Below, piece after piece: positions 35,371-45,829 of a stretch of 64,000 bases of DNA. The translations under genes and the position numbers were made by a program. Source of the DNA: JASGIT01 sp047601665 (lineage in GTDB: Bacteria; Pseudomonadota; Gammaproteobacteria; Burkholderiales; Burkholderiaceae_C); contig JASGIT010000001.1 in NCBI GenBank assembly GCA_047601665.1, forward strand, positions 1,178,001 to 1,242,000, given 5' to 3'. Position 1 is the stretch's first letter; every line of letters begins with the position of its first letter. Under the pieces are notes generated by a model. The model ran no database searches. It was not told the DNA's origin and saw only the letters and a program-made list of their open reading frames with translations.

Positions 35371-38322
35371 ATGCCCGACTCCGCCGACGCCCCTTACCTC
35401 GCCCAGCGCATCAGCATCCGCGGCGCGCGCACGCACAACCTCAAGAACATCGACCTGGACCTGCCGCGCAACCGGCTGGTGGTGATCACCGGGCTGTCGG
35501 GCTCGGGCAAGTCGAGTCTGGCGTTCGACACGCTCTACGCCGAGGGCCAGCGGCGCTATGTGGAAAGCCTGTCGGCCTATGCGCGCCAGTTCCTCGGGCG
35601 GCTCGACAAGCCCGACGTGGACCTGATCGAGGGCCTGTCGCCCGCCATCAGCATCGAGCAGAAGGCCACCAGCCACAACCCGCGCTCCACCGTGGGCACG
35701 GTGACCGAGATCCACGACTACCTGCGCCTGCTCTATGCGCGCGCGGGCACGCCCTACTGCCCCGACCACCACCTGCCCCTGGCCGCGCAGACCGTGAGCC
35801 AGATGGTGGACGCCGTGCTCGCCCTGCCCGAGGACACGCGCCTGATGCTGCTGGCCCCGGTGGCGCGCGAGAAGAAAGGCGAGTTCACCGAACTGTTCGC
35901 GCAAATGCAGGCGCTGGGCTACGTGCGCTTCCGCGTCGATGGGCACATCTACGAACACGAGAGCCTGCCCGCGCTGAAGAAGACCGAGAAGCACGACGTG
36001 GACGTGGTGATCGACCGCCTGAAGGTGCGCGCCGACATGCAGCAGCGCCTGGCCGAAAGTTTTGAAGCCGCGCTGCGCGTGGGCGGCACGGACGGCAATG
36101 GCCGCGTGCTCGCGCTCGAAATGGACACGGGCACGGAGCACCTGTTCAGCAGCAAGTTCGCCTGCCCCCAGTGCAGCTACGCGCTGCCCGAGCTGGAGCC
36201 GCGCCTGTTCTCGTTCAACTCGCCCATCGGCGCGTGCCCGGCCTGCGACGGCCTGGGGCAGCAGGAGGTGTTCGACGCAGCGCGCGTGGTGGCCTTCCCG
36301 TCGCTCAGCCTGGCCAGCGGCGCCATCAAGAACTGGGACAAGCGCAACGGCTACTACTTCGCCATGCTGCAAAGCCTGGCACAGCACTACGGCTTTGACG
36401 TGGAGGAGCCCTTCGAGCAACTGCCCGCCACGGTGCAGCGCGTGGTGCTGCACGGCTCGGGCGCGGAAGACATCGCCTTCACCTACGTGATGGAAAGCGG
36501 CGCGTCCAAGGGCCAGGCCATCGTGCGCCAGCACCCGTTCGAGGGCATCCTGCCCAACATGGCGCGGCGCTACCGCGAGACCGAATCGTCCGTGGTGCGC
36601 GAAGACCTCGCGCGTTACCGCAGCACGCAGCCCTGCCCCGAATGCCACGGCGCGCGCCTGCGCCGCGAAGCGCGCCACGTGTACGTGGGCGAAGGCGAGC
36701 AGGCCCGCGCCATCTACGAAGTGAGCCACGCCACGCTGGCCGACGCGCACGCCTGGTTCCAAAGCCTGCACCTGTCCGGCGCCAAGGCCGAGATCGCCGG
36801 CAAGGTGGTGCGCGAGATCGCCACGCGCCTTACCTTCCTGAACGACGTGGGCCTGAACTACCTGAGCCTGGACCGCAGCGCCGAGACCCTCTCCGGCGGC
36901 GAGGCGCAGCGCATCCGCCTCGCGTCGCAGATCGGCAGCGGCCTCACGGGCGTGATGTACGTGCTCGATGAACCCAGCATCGGCCTGCACCAGCGCGACA
37001 ACGACCGGCTGATCGCCACGCTGCAACACCTGCGCGACATCGGCAACAGTGTGATCGTGGTCGAGCACGACGAGGACATGATCCGCGCCGCCGACCACTG
37101 CGTGGACATGGGCCCGGGCGCGGGCGTGCACGGCGGGCAGGTGATGGCGCAGGGCACCTATGCCGAACTGTGCGCCAACCCGCAATCGCTCACGGGCCAG
37201 TACCTGTCGGGCGTGCAATCCATCCCCGTGCCCGCCCGGCGCACGCCGTGGCTGCCCGTGGCGGAAGACAGCGCGAAAGCCCCCAACCCGCGCCTGCAGG
37301 CGCTGCACGTGCACAACGCCACGGGCAACAACCTCAAGGGCGTGAGCGTGGAATTCCCCGTGGGCCTGCTCACCTGCGTGACGGGCGTGTCGGGCTCGGG
37401 CAAGTCCACCCTGGTCAACGACACGCTGCACAAGGCCGCCGCGCGCGCCATCCACCGCGCGCACGACGAGCCCGCGCCGTGCGACGGCATCGACGGGCTC
37501 GAATATTTCGACAAGGTCATCAACGTCGACCAGAGCCCCATCGGCCGCACGCCGCGCAGCAACCCCGCCACCTACACCGGCCTGTTCACCCCCATCCGCG
37601 AGCTGATGGCCGAGACCAACACCGCCAAGGAACGCGGCTACGGCCCGGGCCGCTTCAGCTTCAACGTGGCCGGGGGCCGCTGCGAGGCCTGCCAGGGCGA
37701 CGGCGTGGTGAAGGTGGAAATGCACTTCCTGCCCGACGTGTACGTGCCCTGCGACATCTGCCACGGCCAGCGCTACAACCGCGAGACGCTGGAGGTGCTG
37801 TGGAAGGGCCGCAACATCGCGCAGATCCTGGACATGACGGTGGAAGACGCGCACGCCTTCTTCAAGGACGTGCCATCAATAGCGCGCAAGCTGCAGACGC
37901 TGCTGGACGTGGGCCTGAGCTACCTCCGCCTGGGCCAGAGCGCCACCACGCTCTCGGGCGGCGAGGCGCAGCGCGTGAAGCTCGCGCAGGAGCTGTCCAA
38001 GCGCGACACGGGCCGCACGCTCTACATCCTCGACGAACCCACCACGGGCCTGCACTTCGCCGACATCGCCCTGCTGCTCAAGGTGCTGCACCAGCTGCGC
38101 GACGCGGGCAACACCATCGTGGTGATCGAGCACAACCTCGACGTGATCAAGACCGCCGACTGGCTCATCGACATGGGACCGGAAGGCGGCGCGGGCGGCG
38201 GCACCGTGGTGGCGCAGGGCACGCCCGAGGACGTGGCCGCCCACCCGGCGAGCCATACCGGCCAGTATCTGCGCCGTTATCTTGGTATGGTTGGCACAGC
38301 AAGCCAAGGAGGCACCCCATGA
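35371..38322 (+). CDS. uvrA: Excinuclease ABC subunit A
   Basis: A 983-residue damage-recognition ATPase of nucleotide excision repair. Two ABC modules: Walker A at [15 protein letters not shown] (about residue 41) and [15 protein letters not shown] (about 672), each with an LSGGEAQR signature (about 508 and 861). The zinc modules are intact (CPQC ... CPAC at about 267-294; CEAC ... CDIC at about 770-797). No LexA box was found in the upstream 220 bp. The gene diverges from the surface-protein operon and overlaps the M20 peptidase gene (ATGA). Confidence 0.98.
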   Translation: MPDSADAPYLAQRISIRGARTHNLKNIDLDLPRNRLVVITGLSGSGKSSLAFDTLYAEGQRRYVESLSAYARQFLGRLDKPDVDLIEGLSPAISIEQKATSHNPRSTVGTVTEIHDYLRLLYARAGTPYCPDHHLPLAAQTVSQMVDAVLALPEDTRLMLLAPVAREKKGEFTELFAQMQALGYVRFRVDGHIYEHESLPALKKTEKHDVDVVIDRLKVRADMQQRLAESFEAALRVGGTDGNGRVLALEMDTGTEHLFSSKFACPQCSYALPELEPRLFSFNSPIGACPACDGLGQQEVFDAARVVAFPSLSLASGAIKNWDKRNGYYFAMLQSLAQHYGFDVEEPFEQLPATVQRVVLHGSGAEDIAFTYVMESGASKGQAIVRQHPFEGILPNMARRYRETESSVVREDLARYRSTQPCPECHGARLRREARHVYVGEGEQARAIYEVSHATLADAHAWFQSLHLSGAKAEIAGKVVREIATRLTFLNDVGLNYLSLDRSAETLSGGEAQRIRLASQIGSGLTGVMYVLDEPSIGLHQRDNDRLIATLQHLRDIGNSVIVVEHDEDMIRAADHCVDMGPGAGVHGGQVMAQGTYAELCANPQSLTGQYLSGVQSIPVPARRTPWLPVAEDSAKAPNPRLQALHVHNATGNNLKGVSVEFPVGLLTCVTGVSGSGKSTLVNDTLHKAAARAIHRAHDEPAPCDGIDGLEYFDKVINVDQSPIGRTPRSNPATYTGLFTPIRELMAETNTAKERGYGPGRFSFNVAGGRCEACQGDGVVKVEMHFLPDVYVPCDICHGQRYNRETLEVLWKGRNIAQILDMTVEDAHAFFKDVPSIARKLQTLLDVGLSYLRLGQSATTLSGGEAQRVKLAQELSKRDTGRTLYILDEPTTGLHFADIALLLKVLHQLRDAGNTIVVIEHNLDVIKTADWLIDMGPEGGAGGGTVVAQGTPEDVAAHPASHTGQYLRRYLGMVGTASQGGTP

Positions 38323-39779
38323 ACGCCCGCATCCCCACCCTCGACAGCGCCGCCGCGCTGGACCGCATCAGCCACGCCTGGGACGCGCAGATCGTCCCCC
38401 AGCTCACCGAGTACATCCGCATCCCCGCCAAATCGCCGCTGTTCGCGCCCGACTGGGCCGCGCAGGGCCTGCTGGACACCGTGCTGCGCAACGCCGCCGC
38501 GTGGGTCGAGGCGCAGAACGTCGAAGGCCTGGCGCTGGAGATCGTGCGCCTGCCGGGCCGCACGCCGGTGCTGTTCTTCGAGGTGGCGGCCACCGCGCCC
38601 CAGGCCGCGCAGACGGTGCTGATGTACGGCCACCTCGACAAGCAGCCCGAGTTCGAGGGCTGGCGCAGCGACCTCGGCCCGTGGACGCCCAAGATCGACA
38701 ACGGCAGGCTCTATGGCCGCGGCGGCGCGGACGACGGCTACGCGGTCTACGCCAGCATCGCCGCCGTGCAGGAACTCAAGCGCCAGAACGTGCCGCACCC
38801 GCGCATCGTCGGCCTGATCGAGACCTGCGAGGAAAGCGGCTCCGCCGACCTGCTGCCCTACATCGACCAGCTGCGCCCCCGCCTGGGCGACGTGGCTCTG
38901 GTGATCTGCCTGGACAGCGGCGCGGGCAACTACGACCAGCTCTGGCTCACCACCAGCCTGCGCGGCATGGCCAGCGGCACGCTCAAGGTGCAGATCCTGA
39001 CCGAGGGCGTGCACTCGGGCGACGCCTCGGGCGTGGTGCCGTCCTCCTTCCGCATCATGCGCCAGGTGCTCGACCGGCTAGAAGACTCGGCCACGGGCCG
39101 CCTGCTGCCCGCGAGCTTCCACTGCGCTGTGCCGCCCGAACGGCTGGCCCAGGCGCGCGCCACCGCCGCCATCCTGGGCGACGAGGTGACCAAACGCTTT
39201 CCGTGGGCGCACCACGACTGCGGCGGCAGCACGCTGTTCGCCCTGCCCACCACCAGCGACCCGGCCGAGGCGCTGCTCAAGCGCACCTGGGAGCCCACGC
39301 TGAGCGTGACCGGCGCGGAAGGCCTGCCCGCGCTGCAGGACGCGGGCAACGTGCTGCGCCCCTACACCGCCTTCAAGCTCAGCCTGCGCCTGCCGCCGCT
39401 GGCGGACGCGGCGCAGTGCGTGCAGCAGATGAAGGCGCTGCTCGAAGACAACGCGCCGTACCAGGCCAAGGTGACCTTCGAGCCCGGGGGCGCGGCCAGC
39501 GGCTGGAACGCGCCCAGCGTCGCGCCCTGGTTTGAAAGCGCGCTCAACGCCGCGAGCCAGGCGCACTTCGGCGCGCCCTGCGGCTATATCGGCCAGGGCG
39601 GCACCATTCCGCTCATGAACCTGCTGAGCCAGGGCTTCCCCCAAGCGCAGATGATGGTCTGCGGCGTGCTCGGCCCCCAGAGCAACGCGCACGGCCCGAA
39701 CGAGTTCCTGCACCTGCCCTACGCCAAGAAGCTCACCGCCGCCGTGGCGCAGGTGATGGCCAGCCTGCCGCATGGCTGA
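38319..39779 (+). CDS. M20 family metallopeptidase / dipeptidase
   Basis: A 486-residue zinc peptidase of the M20/M25/M40 family, probably a cytosolic dipeptidase. Metal-binding motifs: [10 protein letters not shown] (about residue 106), [10 protein letters not shown] (about 133), the catalytic EE in CEESGSAD, and a late [11 protein letters not shown] strong ribosome-binding site AAGGAGG lies within the end of uvrA, 6 bp before the ATG, and the stop of uvrA overlaps the start. The next gene overlaps its 3' end by 8 bp, so the three form one transcription unit. Confidence 0.93.
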   Translation: MNARIPTLDSAAALDRISHAWDAQIVPQLTEYIRIPAKSPLFAPDWAAQGLLDTVLRNAAAWVEAQNVEGLALEIVRLPGRTPVLFFEVAATAPQAAQTVLMYGHLDKQPEFEGWRSDLGPWTPKIDNGRLYGRGGADDGYAVYASIAAVQELKRQNVPHPRIVGLIETCEESGSADLLPYIDQLRPRLGDVALVICLDSGAGNYDQLWLTTSLRGMASGTLKVQILTEGVHSGDASGVVPSSFRIMRQVLDRLEDSATGRLLPASFHCAVPPERLAQARATAAILGDEVTKRFPWAHHDCGGSTLFALPTTSDPAEALLKRTWEPTLSVTGAEGLPALQDAGNVLRPYTAFKLSLRLPPLADAAQCVQQMKALLEDNAPYQAKVTFEPGGAASGWNAPSVAPWFESALNAASQAHFGAPCGYIGQGGTIPLMNLLSQGFPQAQMMVCGVLGPQSNAHGPNEFLHLPYAKKLTAAVAQVMASLPHG

Positions 39780-40572
39780 GCCGTTCGCCACGCGCGACGG
39801 CCAGCGGCTGGCGCTGTACGACTGGCCGCTGGCGGGGGCGCGCGCCCAGGTGCTCATCGTGCACGGCCTGGGCGAACACGCGGGGCGCTACGACGCGCTG
39901 GCGCGCCGGCTCAACGGCTGGGGACTGGCCGTGCGCGCCTACGACCAGTACGGCCACGGCCAGTCGAGCGGGCCGCGCGGCGGGCTCACGTCCGGCACGC
40001 GCCTGCTCGACGACCTGGCCGAAGTGCTGGACGCCACGCGCACGGACAAACCGTTGGTCTTGCTGGGCCACAGCATGGGCGGGCTGGTGGCGGCGCGGTT
40101 CGTGGCGCGCACGATGCGGCCCGTGGATGCGCTGGTGCTGTCGTCCCCCGCGCTGGACGCGGGCCTGAACGCGGTGCAGAAAATCCTCGTCGCCACGCTG
40201 CCGCGCATCGCCCCCAACCTGCGCGTGGGCAACGGGCTGAACGCCGACTACCTCTCGCACGACCCCGCCGTGCCCCGCGCCTACCGCGCCGACCCGCTGT
40301 GCCACGACCGCATCAGCGCCCGGCTGGCGCACTTCATCGCGGACGGCGGGCCGCCCGCCACGGGCTGGACGGTGCCCACGCTGCTGCTCTGGGCGGGCGA
40401 CGACCGGCTGGTCAACCCGGCGGGCAGCCGCGCCTTTGCCGATGCCGCGCCCGCCTGCCTGCAGCCGCAGTGCTTCGACGCTCTGTACCACGAGCTCTTC
40501 AACGAGCGCGCCGACCTGGCCGCGCCCGTGTTTGCGCGGCTGGAACGTTTTTTAAGCCAAATTGGCCGCTAG
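39772..40572 (+). CDS. Alpha/beta hydrolase, monoacylglycerol lipase-like
   Basis: A 266-residue serine hydrolase of the Hydrolase_4 / lysophospholipase type. Oxyanion region VLIVHGLGEHAGRY, YDQYGHGQSSG, nucleophile elbow LLGHSMGG (Ser about 103), acid in LLWAGDDRLV, and a His near YHELFNE. It overlaps the preceding peptidase gene by 8 bp. The last residues (SQIGR) and the stop codon are encoded by a dispersed hairpin repeat, so the original C-terminus was probably different. Confidence 0.9.
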   Translation: MAEPFATRDGQRLALYDWPLAGARAQVLIVHGLGEHAGRYDALARRLNGWGLAVRAYDQYGHGQSSGPRGGLTSGTRLLDDLAEVLDATRTDKPLVLLGHSMGGLVAARFVARTMRPVDALVLSSPALDAGLNAVQKILVATLPRIAPNLRVGNGLNADYLSHDPAVPRAYRADPLCHDRISARLAHFIADGGPPATGWTVPTLLLWAGDDRLVNPAGSRAFADAAPACLQPQCFDALYHELFNERADLAAPVFARLERFLSQIGR

Positions 40573-40609
40573 CGCTTACTGGACAAGCGCTTGCAGCTAT
40601 CAAATCAGG
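40554..40609 (+). repeat. Dispersed hairpin repeat, copy 10 (between convergent genes)
   Basis: GCCAAATTGGCCGCTAGCGC, then TGGACAAGCGCTTGCAGCT and ATCAAATCA. It covers the stop codons of both flanking genes, at 40570-40572 on plus and 40605-40607 on minus. It may also serve as a shared terminator hairpin. Confidence 0.9.
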
Positions 40610-42014
40610 AGTTAAAGAACCCCAGATTGACGGGATAGCCCGCCCCGCCGAAGTTGCCGATGTGCGGCAGCACCTGCGCCAGCTCCGCGTCGGCCACGCC
40701 GAACCAGCGCGCCAGCGTGGCGGCATACTGGTCGGTGGCGGTGCTGGGCAGCAGGCGGCCCTGGCCCACGTGCCACTGGTCTTCGGGGGCCGTGGTATTG
40801 CCCAGGCTGATGGGCGGCGGCGTGCCGTAGAAGGCCGCGCCGCGCACCGCGCCGCCCACCACGAAATGGTGGCTGCCCCAGCCGTGGTCGGAGCCGTTGC
40901 CGTTGCTGGAGAGCGTGCGGCCGAAGTCCGACGCGGTGAAGGCCGTGACCTGGCCGGCCACGCCCAGCTCCGCCGTGGCGTTGTAGAAGGCCGTCAGCGC
41001 ATCGCTCACCTGGCCGAGCAGGCCGGGGTGGTTGGTCAGCAGGTTGTCGTGCAGGTCGAACCCGCCCAGCGAGACGAAGAACACCTGCCGCTTGACCCCC
41101 AGCGCGTTGCGCGCCGCGATCAGCCGCGCCACCATCTTGAGCTGGTCGCCCAGGCTGCCCTTGGGGAAGGCCGTGCCCAGGTTCGCGCCGGCGAGCGCGC
41201 CATTCACCTGGCCCACGGCGTTGATGGAGCGCTGCGTGACGCGCGCGTACTCGGCCTCCAGCAAATGGCCGCTGGCCGACTGCACCAGTTCGCCCAGCAG
41301 GCCGCTCACGGCCCCCGAGCCGTAGACGCTGCCGCCCAGCGCGTTGACGGGCACCGCGCCGGTCGGGCTGATCTGGTACTGCAGCGCCTGCTGGCCCGCC
41401 AGGAACACGGCGTTACCGTTGACCGAGATGCAGGTGAACAGCGCGCTGCCGTTGGACGAGAGCGCCAAGTCGCCCAGGTGCCCGCCCCAGCCCACGGTGG
41501 TGCCTTCGGCCCCGTCGGACTGCCAGACGGACTGCTGGTCGTTGTGCGAGAACAGCTTGGGCGGCAGCGGATAGGCGCCGCGGTTGCCGCTGGCGTACTG
41601 CGCGCGCGTCAGCGGCACCACCAGCGGCCCCACGTTGAACTGCACGGCGGCGTGGCCCGCGTTGAACAGGCCCGCCAGCGCGCCCATGGCCGGGTGCAGC
41701 GCGAACTGCTGGCCGCCCACGGTGGGCGTGAGCGCGGTGCCCGCCAAGGCATCGCGCGACAGCGCCACGGTGCTGCGCGCGGCGGCGTACTGCGCGTAGC
41801 TGGCGGCGTCGTAGGGCACCACGGTGTTGGCGTGGTCGTTGCCGCCCAGCAGGAAGACGCAGACCAGCGCCTTGTAGTCCGAGGCGCTGAAGGCGGCGGC
41901 CTCGCCCATCGCGGCGAGGTTGAGCGCCAGCGGCAGCGCGGCCTGCGAGCCCACCAGGGCGGCCAGCCGGGCCGAGCGGTTGAGAAAGGCGCGTCGGGAG
42001 GGGTCTTGGGTCAT
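40605..42014 (-). CDS. DUF1501 domain protein, Tat-exported
   Basis: A 469-residue secreted protein. The twin-arginine signal (SRRAFLNRSARLAALVG) suggests export of a folded protein. The DUF1501 body has VCVFLLGGNDHANTVVPYD near the start and the sulfatase/alkaline-phosphatase-like metal-site region TAFTASDFGRTLSSNG with HGWGSHHFVVGG. It is always found next to a DUF1800 gene, as here (8 bp apart). The pair is often expressed as a unit of unknown function on the cell surface or periplasm. The stop codon lies in a repeat. Confidence 0.9.
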   Translation of the reverse strand: MTQDPSRRAFLNRSARLAALVGSQAALPLALNLAAMGEAAAFSASDYKALVCVFLLGGNDHANTVVPYDAASYAQYAAARSTVALSRDALAGTALTPTVGGQQFALHPAMGALAGLFNAGHAAVQFNVGPLVVPLTRAQYASGNRGAYPLPPKLFSHNDQQSVWQSDGAEGTTVGWGGHLGDLALSSNGSALFTCISVNGNAVFLAGQQALQYQISPTGAVPVNALGGSVYGSGAVSGLLGELVQSASGHLLEAEYARVTQRSINAVGQVNGALAGANLGTAFPKGSLGDQLKMVARLIAARNALGVKRQVFFVSLGGFDLHDNLLTNHPGLLGQVSDALTAFYNATAELGVAGQVTAFTASDFGRTLSSNGNGSDHGWGSHHFVVGGAVRGAAFYGTPPPISLGNTTAPEDQWHVGQGRLLPSTATDQYAATLARWFGVADAELAQVLPHIGNFGGAGYPVNLGFFNS

Positions 42015-42022
42015 CGTCGGCC

Positions 42023-43831
42023 TCACTTCTGGACCAGGTAGGCGGGGCAGCACATCACCAGCAGCACGGCGGCGGCCACGCGGTTGAGCTTGGCACTGGA
42101 CGAGCTGCTGTCGGTGACGGGCGTAGCCTGCAGCGCCGTGACCATGCGCGCCTGCAAGGCATCGCCCACCTGGTTCGCCGACAGCAGCAGCGCCACCTTG
42201 GCGACGAGCGCCTTGGCGTCGGCCACCAGCGGCAGCAGGTTGGCATAGGCGCAGGTGATGTCGAAGCCGTTGTTGCCATTGCTGCCGGACTGCGGCAGGT
42301 CGGGCGCGCCCACCCACAGGCCGTTGCGGATGGCGCCCTGCATGAAGTTCAGGAAGCCGCTCACGCTGGTCTCGGTGACGATCTGGAACTCCGGCGCCAC
42401 CATCCCGCTGGCCAGCCCCGCGAACGGCGGCACGTAGCCGGGCCGGAAGAAGTTGAACACCGACGGCGAACGCAGCGGGCTCTGGGCCAGCCGCGTGGCG
42501 GGGTCGCTGGCGTCGCCGATCTTCCAGGTGCCGCGCGCCGACGCGATGCCGAAGGTGCGCCCCCACTGCACGAAGCGCAGCATGGGCTCGCGCAGGCGGC
42601 CAAAGAGGAGGCTGGACAGGCCCGCCGCGCCGCGCGCCTCGGGGTCGAGCAGCACGGCGTTGAGCACGGCTTTCATGTCGCCGCGCGCGCCGCTGCCGTT
42701 GTTGGCGAAGGCCGCCGCCACCCGCGCCACGTAGCCGGGGCTGGGGTTGCTGGTGACCAGCCGCTGGATGAGCTGGCGGCCGAAGAAGGGGCCGACGTTG
42801 GGGTGGTTGAACAGCGTGTCCAGCGCGGTCTTGAGCGCCGCAGCGCCCGGCGTGCCCGCCGGAACGGTCACGCCCAGAAAGCTCGCCTCCAGCGCGGAAT
42901 GCTGGCCCGCGTTCAGCGCCATGGGCAGCCAGGTCTGCTGCGTGCTGGGCAGGGTGCGGGTGCCCACGGTGATGGCCGCGTTCTGGCTGCGGTCGTAGTC
43001 CCAGCCCGTGAGCGCGCGCGCCAGGCCCGACACGTCGGCGGCGCCGTAGGTGGGCAAAGGGTTGCCGCTGCCGTCGCGCTGCACGCTGCCGTCGGGGTTC
43101 AGCTGGTACAGGCCGATGGTGAAAAGCTGCATCACCTCGCGCGCGTAGTTCTCGTCGGGCTGGCGGCCCGCGCTGTCTTCCTTGCGGCTGCCGCGCAGGT
43201 TCAGATAGCAGCCCATGCCGGGGTTGAGCGTGACGGCTTCGAGCAGCGCGCGGAAGTTGCCGAAGGCGTTGGCGTTGAGCACGTCCCAGTACGCGGCGAC
43301 GAGGTAGGCGCTCCACGGGTCGTTGATGCCGACGCTGGAGGCGACGAAGATCTCCGACAGCGCCAGCGCCACGCGCTTGCGCACGGCGTCGGGGGCGGTG
43401 AAGAGCTGCGCCCACAGCATGAAGTCGGCGGGGTACGAGACGTTGTAGAACTGCGTGGCCGCGTTGGCCTGGCCGTAGCCCTGGCGGTCGAGCCACTGCA
43501 CGCCCGTGGTGCCGATATCCTTGGCGTACTGCGCCGAGAGCCATGCCGCATAGCCCTGGCCGCGCACGTCGGCGATCTCCGCGTCGGTGGCCGAGAACTG
43601 CGCCTGCAGCAGAAAGCGCGCGGCGTCGGCATCGGTGGCGGGCAGGTCGGAGGCGGCCTGGGTGCCGATGGATGCGGAGCCGCCCCCGTCCGCGCCGCCA
43701 CCGCCTCCTCCGCAGGCCGCGAGCGCGGCGCTGGCCAGCGCCGCGACGGCCAGCGGGGCCAGGGGAGCGGTTTCAGGCTCCTTCTCCCTCGGGGAGAGGG
43801 CGGGGGTTTCTTCGAGCGTTGGATGCATCAT
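42023..43831 (-). CDS. DUF1800 domain lipoprotein
   Basis: A protein of about 602 residues. After a short leader comes a hydrophobic segment with a lipobox (ALASAALAACGGGG), then the DUF1800 helical body (FLLQAQFSATDAEI, NYAREVMQLFTIGLYQL, RALTGWDYD, LGVTVPAGTPG). The leader ahead of the lipobox (ALSPREKEPETAP) is unusual for a lipoprotein and coincides with a GGGAGAGGG-type palindrome at 43780-43800, probably an insertion. Starts at 43831 or 43828 are equally possible. It forms a unit with the DUF1501 gene. Confidence 0.88.
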   Translation of the reverse strand: MMHPTLEETPALSPREKEPETAPLAPLAVAALASAALAACGGGGGGADGGGSASIGTQAASDLPATDADAARFLLQAQFSATDAEIADVRGQGYAAWLSAQYAKDIGTTGVQWLDRQGYGQANAATQFYNVSYPADFMLWAQLFTAPDAVRKRVALALSEIFVASSVGINDPWSAYLVAAYWDVLNANAFGNFRALLEAVTLNPGMGCYLNLRGSRKEDSAGRQPDENYAREVMQLFTIGLYQLNPDGSVQRDGSGNPLPTYGAADVSGLARALTGWDYDRSQNAAITVGTRTLPSTQQTWLPMALNAGQHSALEASFLGVTVPAGTPGAAALKTALDTLFNHPNVGPFFGRQLIQRLVTSNPSPGYVARVAAAFANNGSGARGDMKAVLNAVLLDPEARGAAGLSSLLFGRLREPMLRFVQWGRTFGIASARGTWKIGDASDPATRLAQSPLRSPSVFNFFRPGYVPPFAGLASGMVAPEFQIVTETSVSGFLNFMQGAIRNGLWVGAPDLPQSGSNGNNGFDITCAYANLLPLVADAKALVAKVALLLSANQVGDALQARMVTALQATPVTDSSSSSAKLNRVAAAVLLVMCCPAYLVQK

Positions 43832-43885
43832 GGCCACCTGTACGGATTGCCCGCCATCATCCCGGCCTTTTCCCAAAGAGAAAGG
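43780..43885. repeat. GGGAGAGGG-type palindromes
   Basis: Two imperfect palindromes of a widespread intergenic type: CCTTCTCCCTCGGGGAGAGG (43780-43799) inside the 5' end of the DUF1800 gene, and CCTTTTCCCAAAGAGAAAGG (43866-43885) upstream of it. Unrelated to the main hairpin repeat family. Confidence 0.5.
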
Positions 43886-43909
43886 GCGAAAACTGGCGTG
43901 GACACGGGT

Positions 43910-44869
43910 CTATAACGGTTGCCTCCGCGCATAGCGCACCACCGTCACGCCCGCGCGCGCCTGGCGCGTGGAGGGCATGACGAGCACGCAGTCGTCATAA
44001 GGCGTGGCGACGGGTTCGCCGTCGTTGTCGCCGATCACGGTGCCCGCCTGGGCAAACACCTCCAGCCCCGTGAAGGGCGCGGTGAAGCGGAAGGCGCTGC
44101 TCCTGGCGACCACCGGGCCGGTGACCTCCAGCGCCCACTGGCGCGGCGCGTCGGGCAGCCGCCAGCCGGGCAGCAGGCGGGCCAGCGCATCCGCGCCCAC
44201 CACGCCCGCAGCGGCGAGAAACCGCACGCACTGGTCCTGCGCCACGGCGCGGCTGGCCGGGTCGCCATGAAAACCGCATTCGATCAGCAGCGAGCGGGTG
44301 TCGCCCGCCGCGCCGTCGGGCAGGCCGAAGCGCCCGTAGTCGCGCATCCGCACGCCGTCCTGGTGGCCCGCATCGACCACGATGTGCTCGGGCGCGGCCA
44401 TCTGGCGCGCCAATGCACGGTTGCGCGGGTGCAGCCCGGTGAGCAGCAGCGGGGCCGAGGGCTCGTGCATGGAGTGGATGTCGAGCAGCCAGTCGGCCTC
44501 GGCCACGAAGGGGCGCAACTGCGCGGCGCGGCGGCGCTCCTGCGTACCGCCGGCATCGATGCGCTCGTCCATCCACTGGCGGTTGAAGTCTTCGTCAGTG
44601 AAGCGCGAGGCGTCGTGGTGCGCGGCGTCGAACCGGTCGAACGCCGCGAGGTTGCAGAACGCGAGCGTGAGCCGCCCCCGCTCCGGGCGCAGCCCGGCTT
44701 CCAGCAGGCCCTTGAGCGCCCACGCGCCGCACAGCTCGTTGCCGTGCACCAGCGCGCTGACCATCGCATGGCGGCCCGGCTGGCCGGAGTCGAAGCGCCA
44801 CACGCCCTCCACGCCGGTGTTGCCCGCGCGCCAGGCGGAAAGGTCGGGGGCGGGGAGTTGAAAGCTCAT
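43910..44869 (-). CDS. Succinylglutamate desuccinylase / aspartoacylase family protein
   Basis: A 319-residue zinc hydrolase of the M14-like AstE/AspA family. Zinc ligands: ALVHGNELCGAWAL (His-x-x-Glu, about residue 48) and DIHSMHEP (His, about 137). The conserved ECGFHGD is at about 201. The C-terminal beta domain is complete. The start overlaps the stop of a Bug-type binding protein (ATGA), which suggests that the binding protein brings in an N-acylated amino acid or a related acid that this enzyme cleaves. The exact substrate is unknown. Confidence 0.87.
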   Translation of the reverse strand: MSFQLPAPDLSAWRAGNTGVEGVWRFDSGQPGRHAMVSALVHGNELCGAWALKGLLEAGLRPERGRLTLAFCNLAAFDRFDAAHHDASRFTDEDFNRQWMDERIDAGGTQERRRAAQLRPFVAEADWLLDIHSMHEPSAPLLLTGLHPRNRALARQMAAPEHIVVDAGHQDGVRMRDYGRFGLPDGAAGDTRSLLIECGFHGDPASRAVAQDQCVRFLAAAGVVGADALARLLPGWRLPDAPRQWALEVTGPVVARSSAFRFTAPFTGLEVFAQAGTVIGDNDGEPVATPYDDCVLVMPSTRQARAGVTVVRYARRQPL

Positions 44870-45828
44870 TCTTCGATCTTTGCGAACTGAACGATGCGGG
44901 TGTACTTGGCCGTTTCGTCGGCCAGGAACTTCTGGATGTCCACCCCCGGCGCGGCCACGGTGGAGCCGGTGGCCTCCATCTTCTTGCGGAACTCGGGCGA
45001 GGCCAGGGTGTCGTTCAGCGCTTTCTTCAGCTTGTCGGCAATCGGCTGCGGCAGATGGGCCGGCGCCAGCAGCGCGAACCACGAGCTGATGTCCACCTTC
45101 CTGAACTGCGGCAGTTCGGCCAGCGCGGGAATGTCGGGCGTGATGGCCGAGCGCTTGGCCTCGGTCGTGCCCAGCGCCACCACCTTGCCCGCCCTGATCT
45201 GCGGCAGGCCGCTGGACAGCACGAACACGCCGAACTCCAGGCTGTTGCCCACGAGATCGTTGGTCAGCGGGGCCACGCCGCGGTAGGGAATGTGCGTCAT
45301 GAACAAATGGCCCTGCTCCTTGACCATCTCGCCCGCCAGGTGCAGCGCCGTGCCCACGCCCGAACTGCCGTAGCTGAACTTGCCGGGGTTCTTGCCGACC
45401 AGCTGCACGAACTCGCCCGCGTTGCGCACCCCCGCCTTGGGCGACGCGACCAGCACCATGGGCTGCGAGGCAATCAGCCCGATGGGCGTGAAGCTGCCCA
45501 GGCTGTACTTGACCCGGGCCTTGGTGACCAGCTTGGCGATGGCGATCTCGTTGTTCGAGCCCACGAGCAGCGTGTAGCCGTCGGGCGCGGCGCTGGCCAC
45601 CTTCTGCGCGCCGATCACGCCGCCCGCGCCGCCCAGGTTCTCGATGATGACGGGCTGGCCCAGGCGGTTGGACAGCTCGGTGCCCAACATGCGGCCCGTC
45701 AGGTCGGTGCTGCCGCCCGGCGGGTAGCCGACGACGATGGTGATGGGCTTGGCGGGCCAGTCCTGGGCTTGCGCAAAGCCTGCAATCAGGCCCAGGCCGC
45801 ACAGCAGGGCGATGCGCAGTGGTTTCAT
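44866..45828 (-). CDS. Tripartite tricarboxylate transporter substrate-binding protein (Bug family)
   Basis: A 320-residue periplasmic binding protein with a Sec signal peptide (cleavage AGFAQAQDW, about residue 22). Family hallmarks: WPAKPITIVVGYPPGGSTD, GQPVIIENLGGAGGVIGA and APDGYTLLVG. Bug proteins are greatly expanded in Comamonadaceae and Burkholderiales; most are orphans without membrane partners, as here. It is coupled to the aspartoacylase-like gene and follows pyrF at only 1 bp, so pyrF may be read through into this pair. Confidence 0.95.
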   Translation of the reverse strand: MKPLRIALLCGLGLIAGFAQAQDWPAKPITIVVGYPPGGSTDLTGRMLGTELSNRLGQPVIIENLGGAGGVIGAQKVASAAPDGYTLLVGSNNEIAIAKLVTKARVKYSLGSFTPIGLIASQPMVLVASPKAGVRNAGEFVQLVGKNPGKFSYGSSGVGTALHLAGEMVKEQGHLFMTHIPYRGVAPLTNDLVGNSLEFGVFVLSSGLPQIRAGKVVALGTTEAKRSAITPDIPALAELPQFRKVDISSWFALLAPAHLPQPIADKLKKALNDTLASPEFRKKMEATGSTVAAPGVDIQKFLADETAKYTRIVQFAKIEE

Positions 45829-45829
45829 G

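Noticed and set aside
35233..37854. Long minus-strand open frame opposite uvrA
   Set aside because: Same codon-bias effect. uvrA on the plus strand has all its ABC and zinc motifs, and the antisense frame has none.
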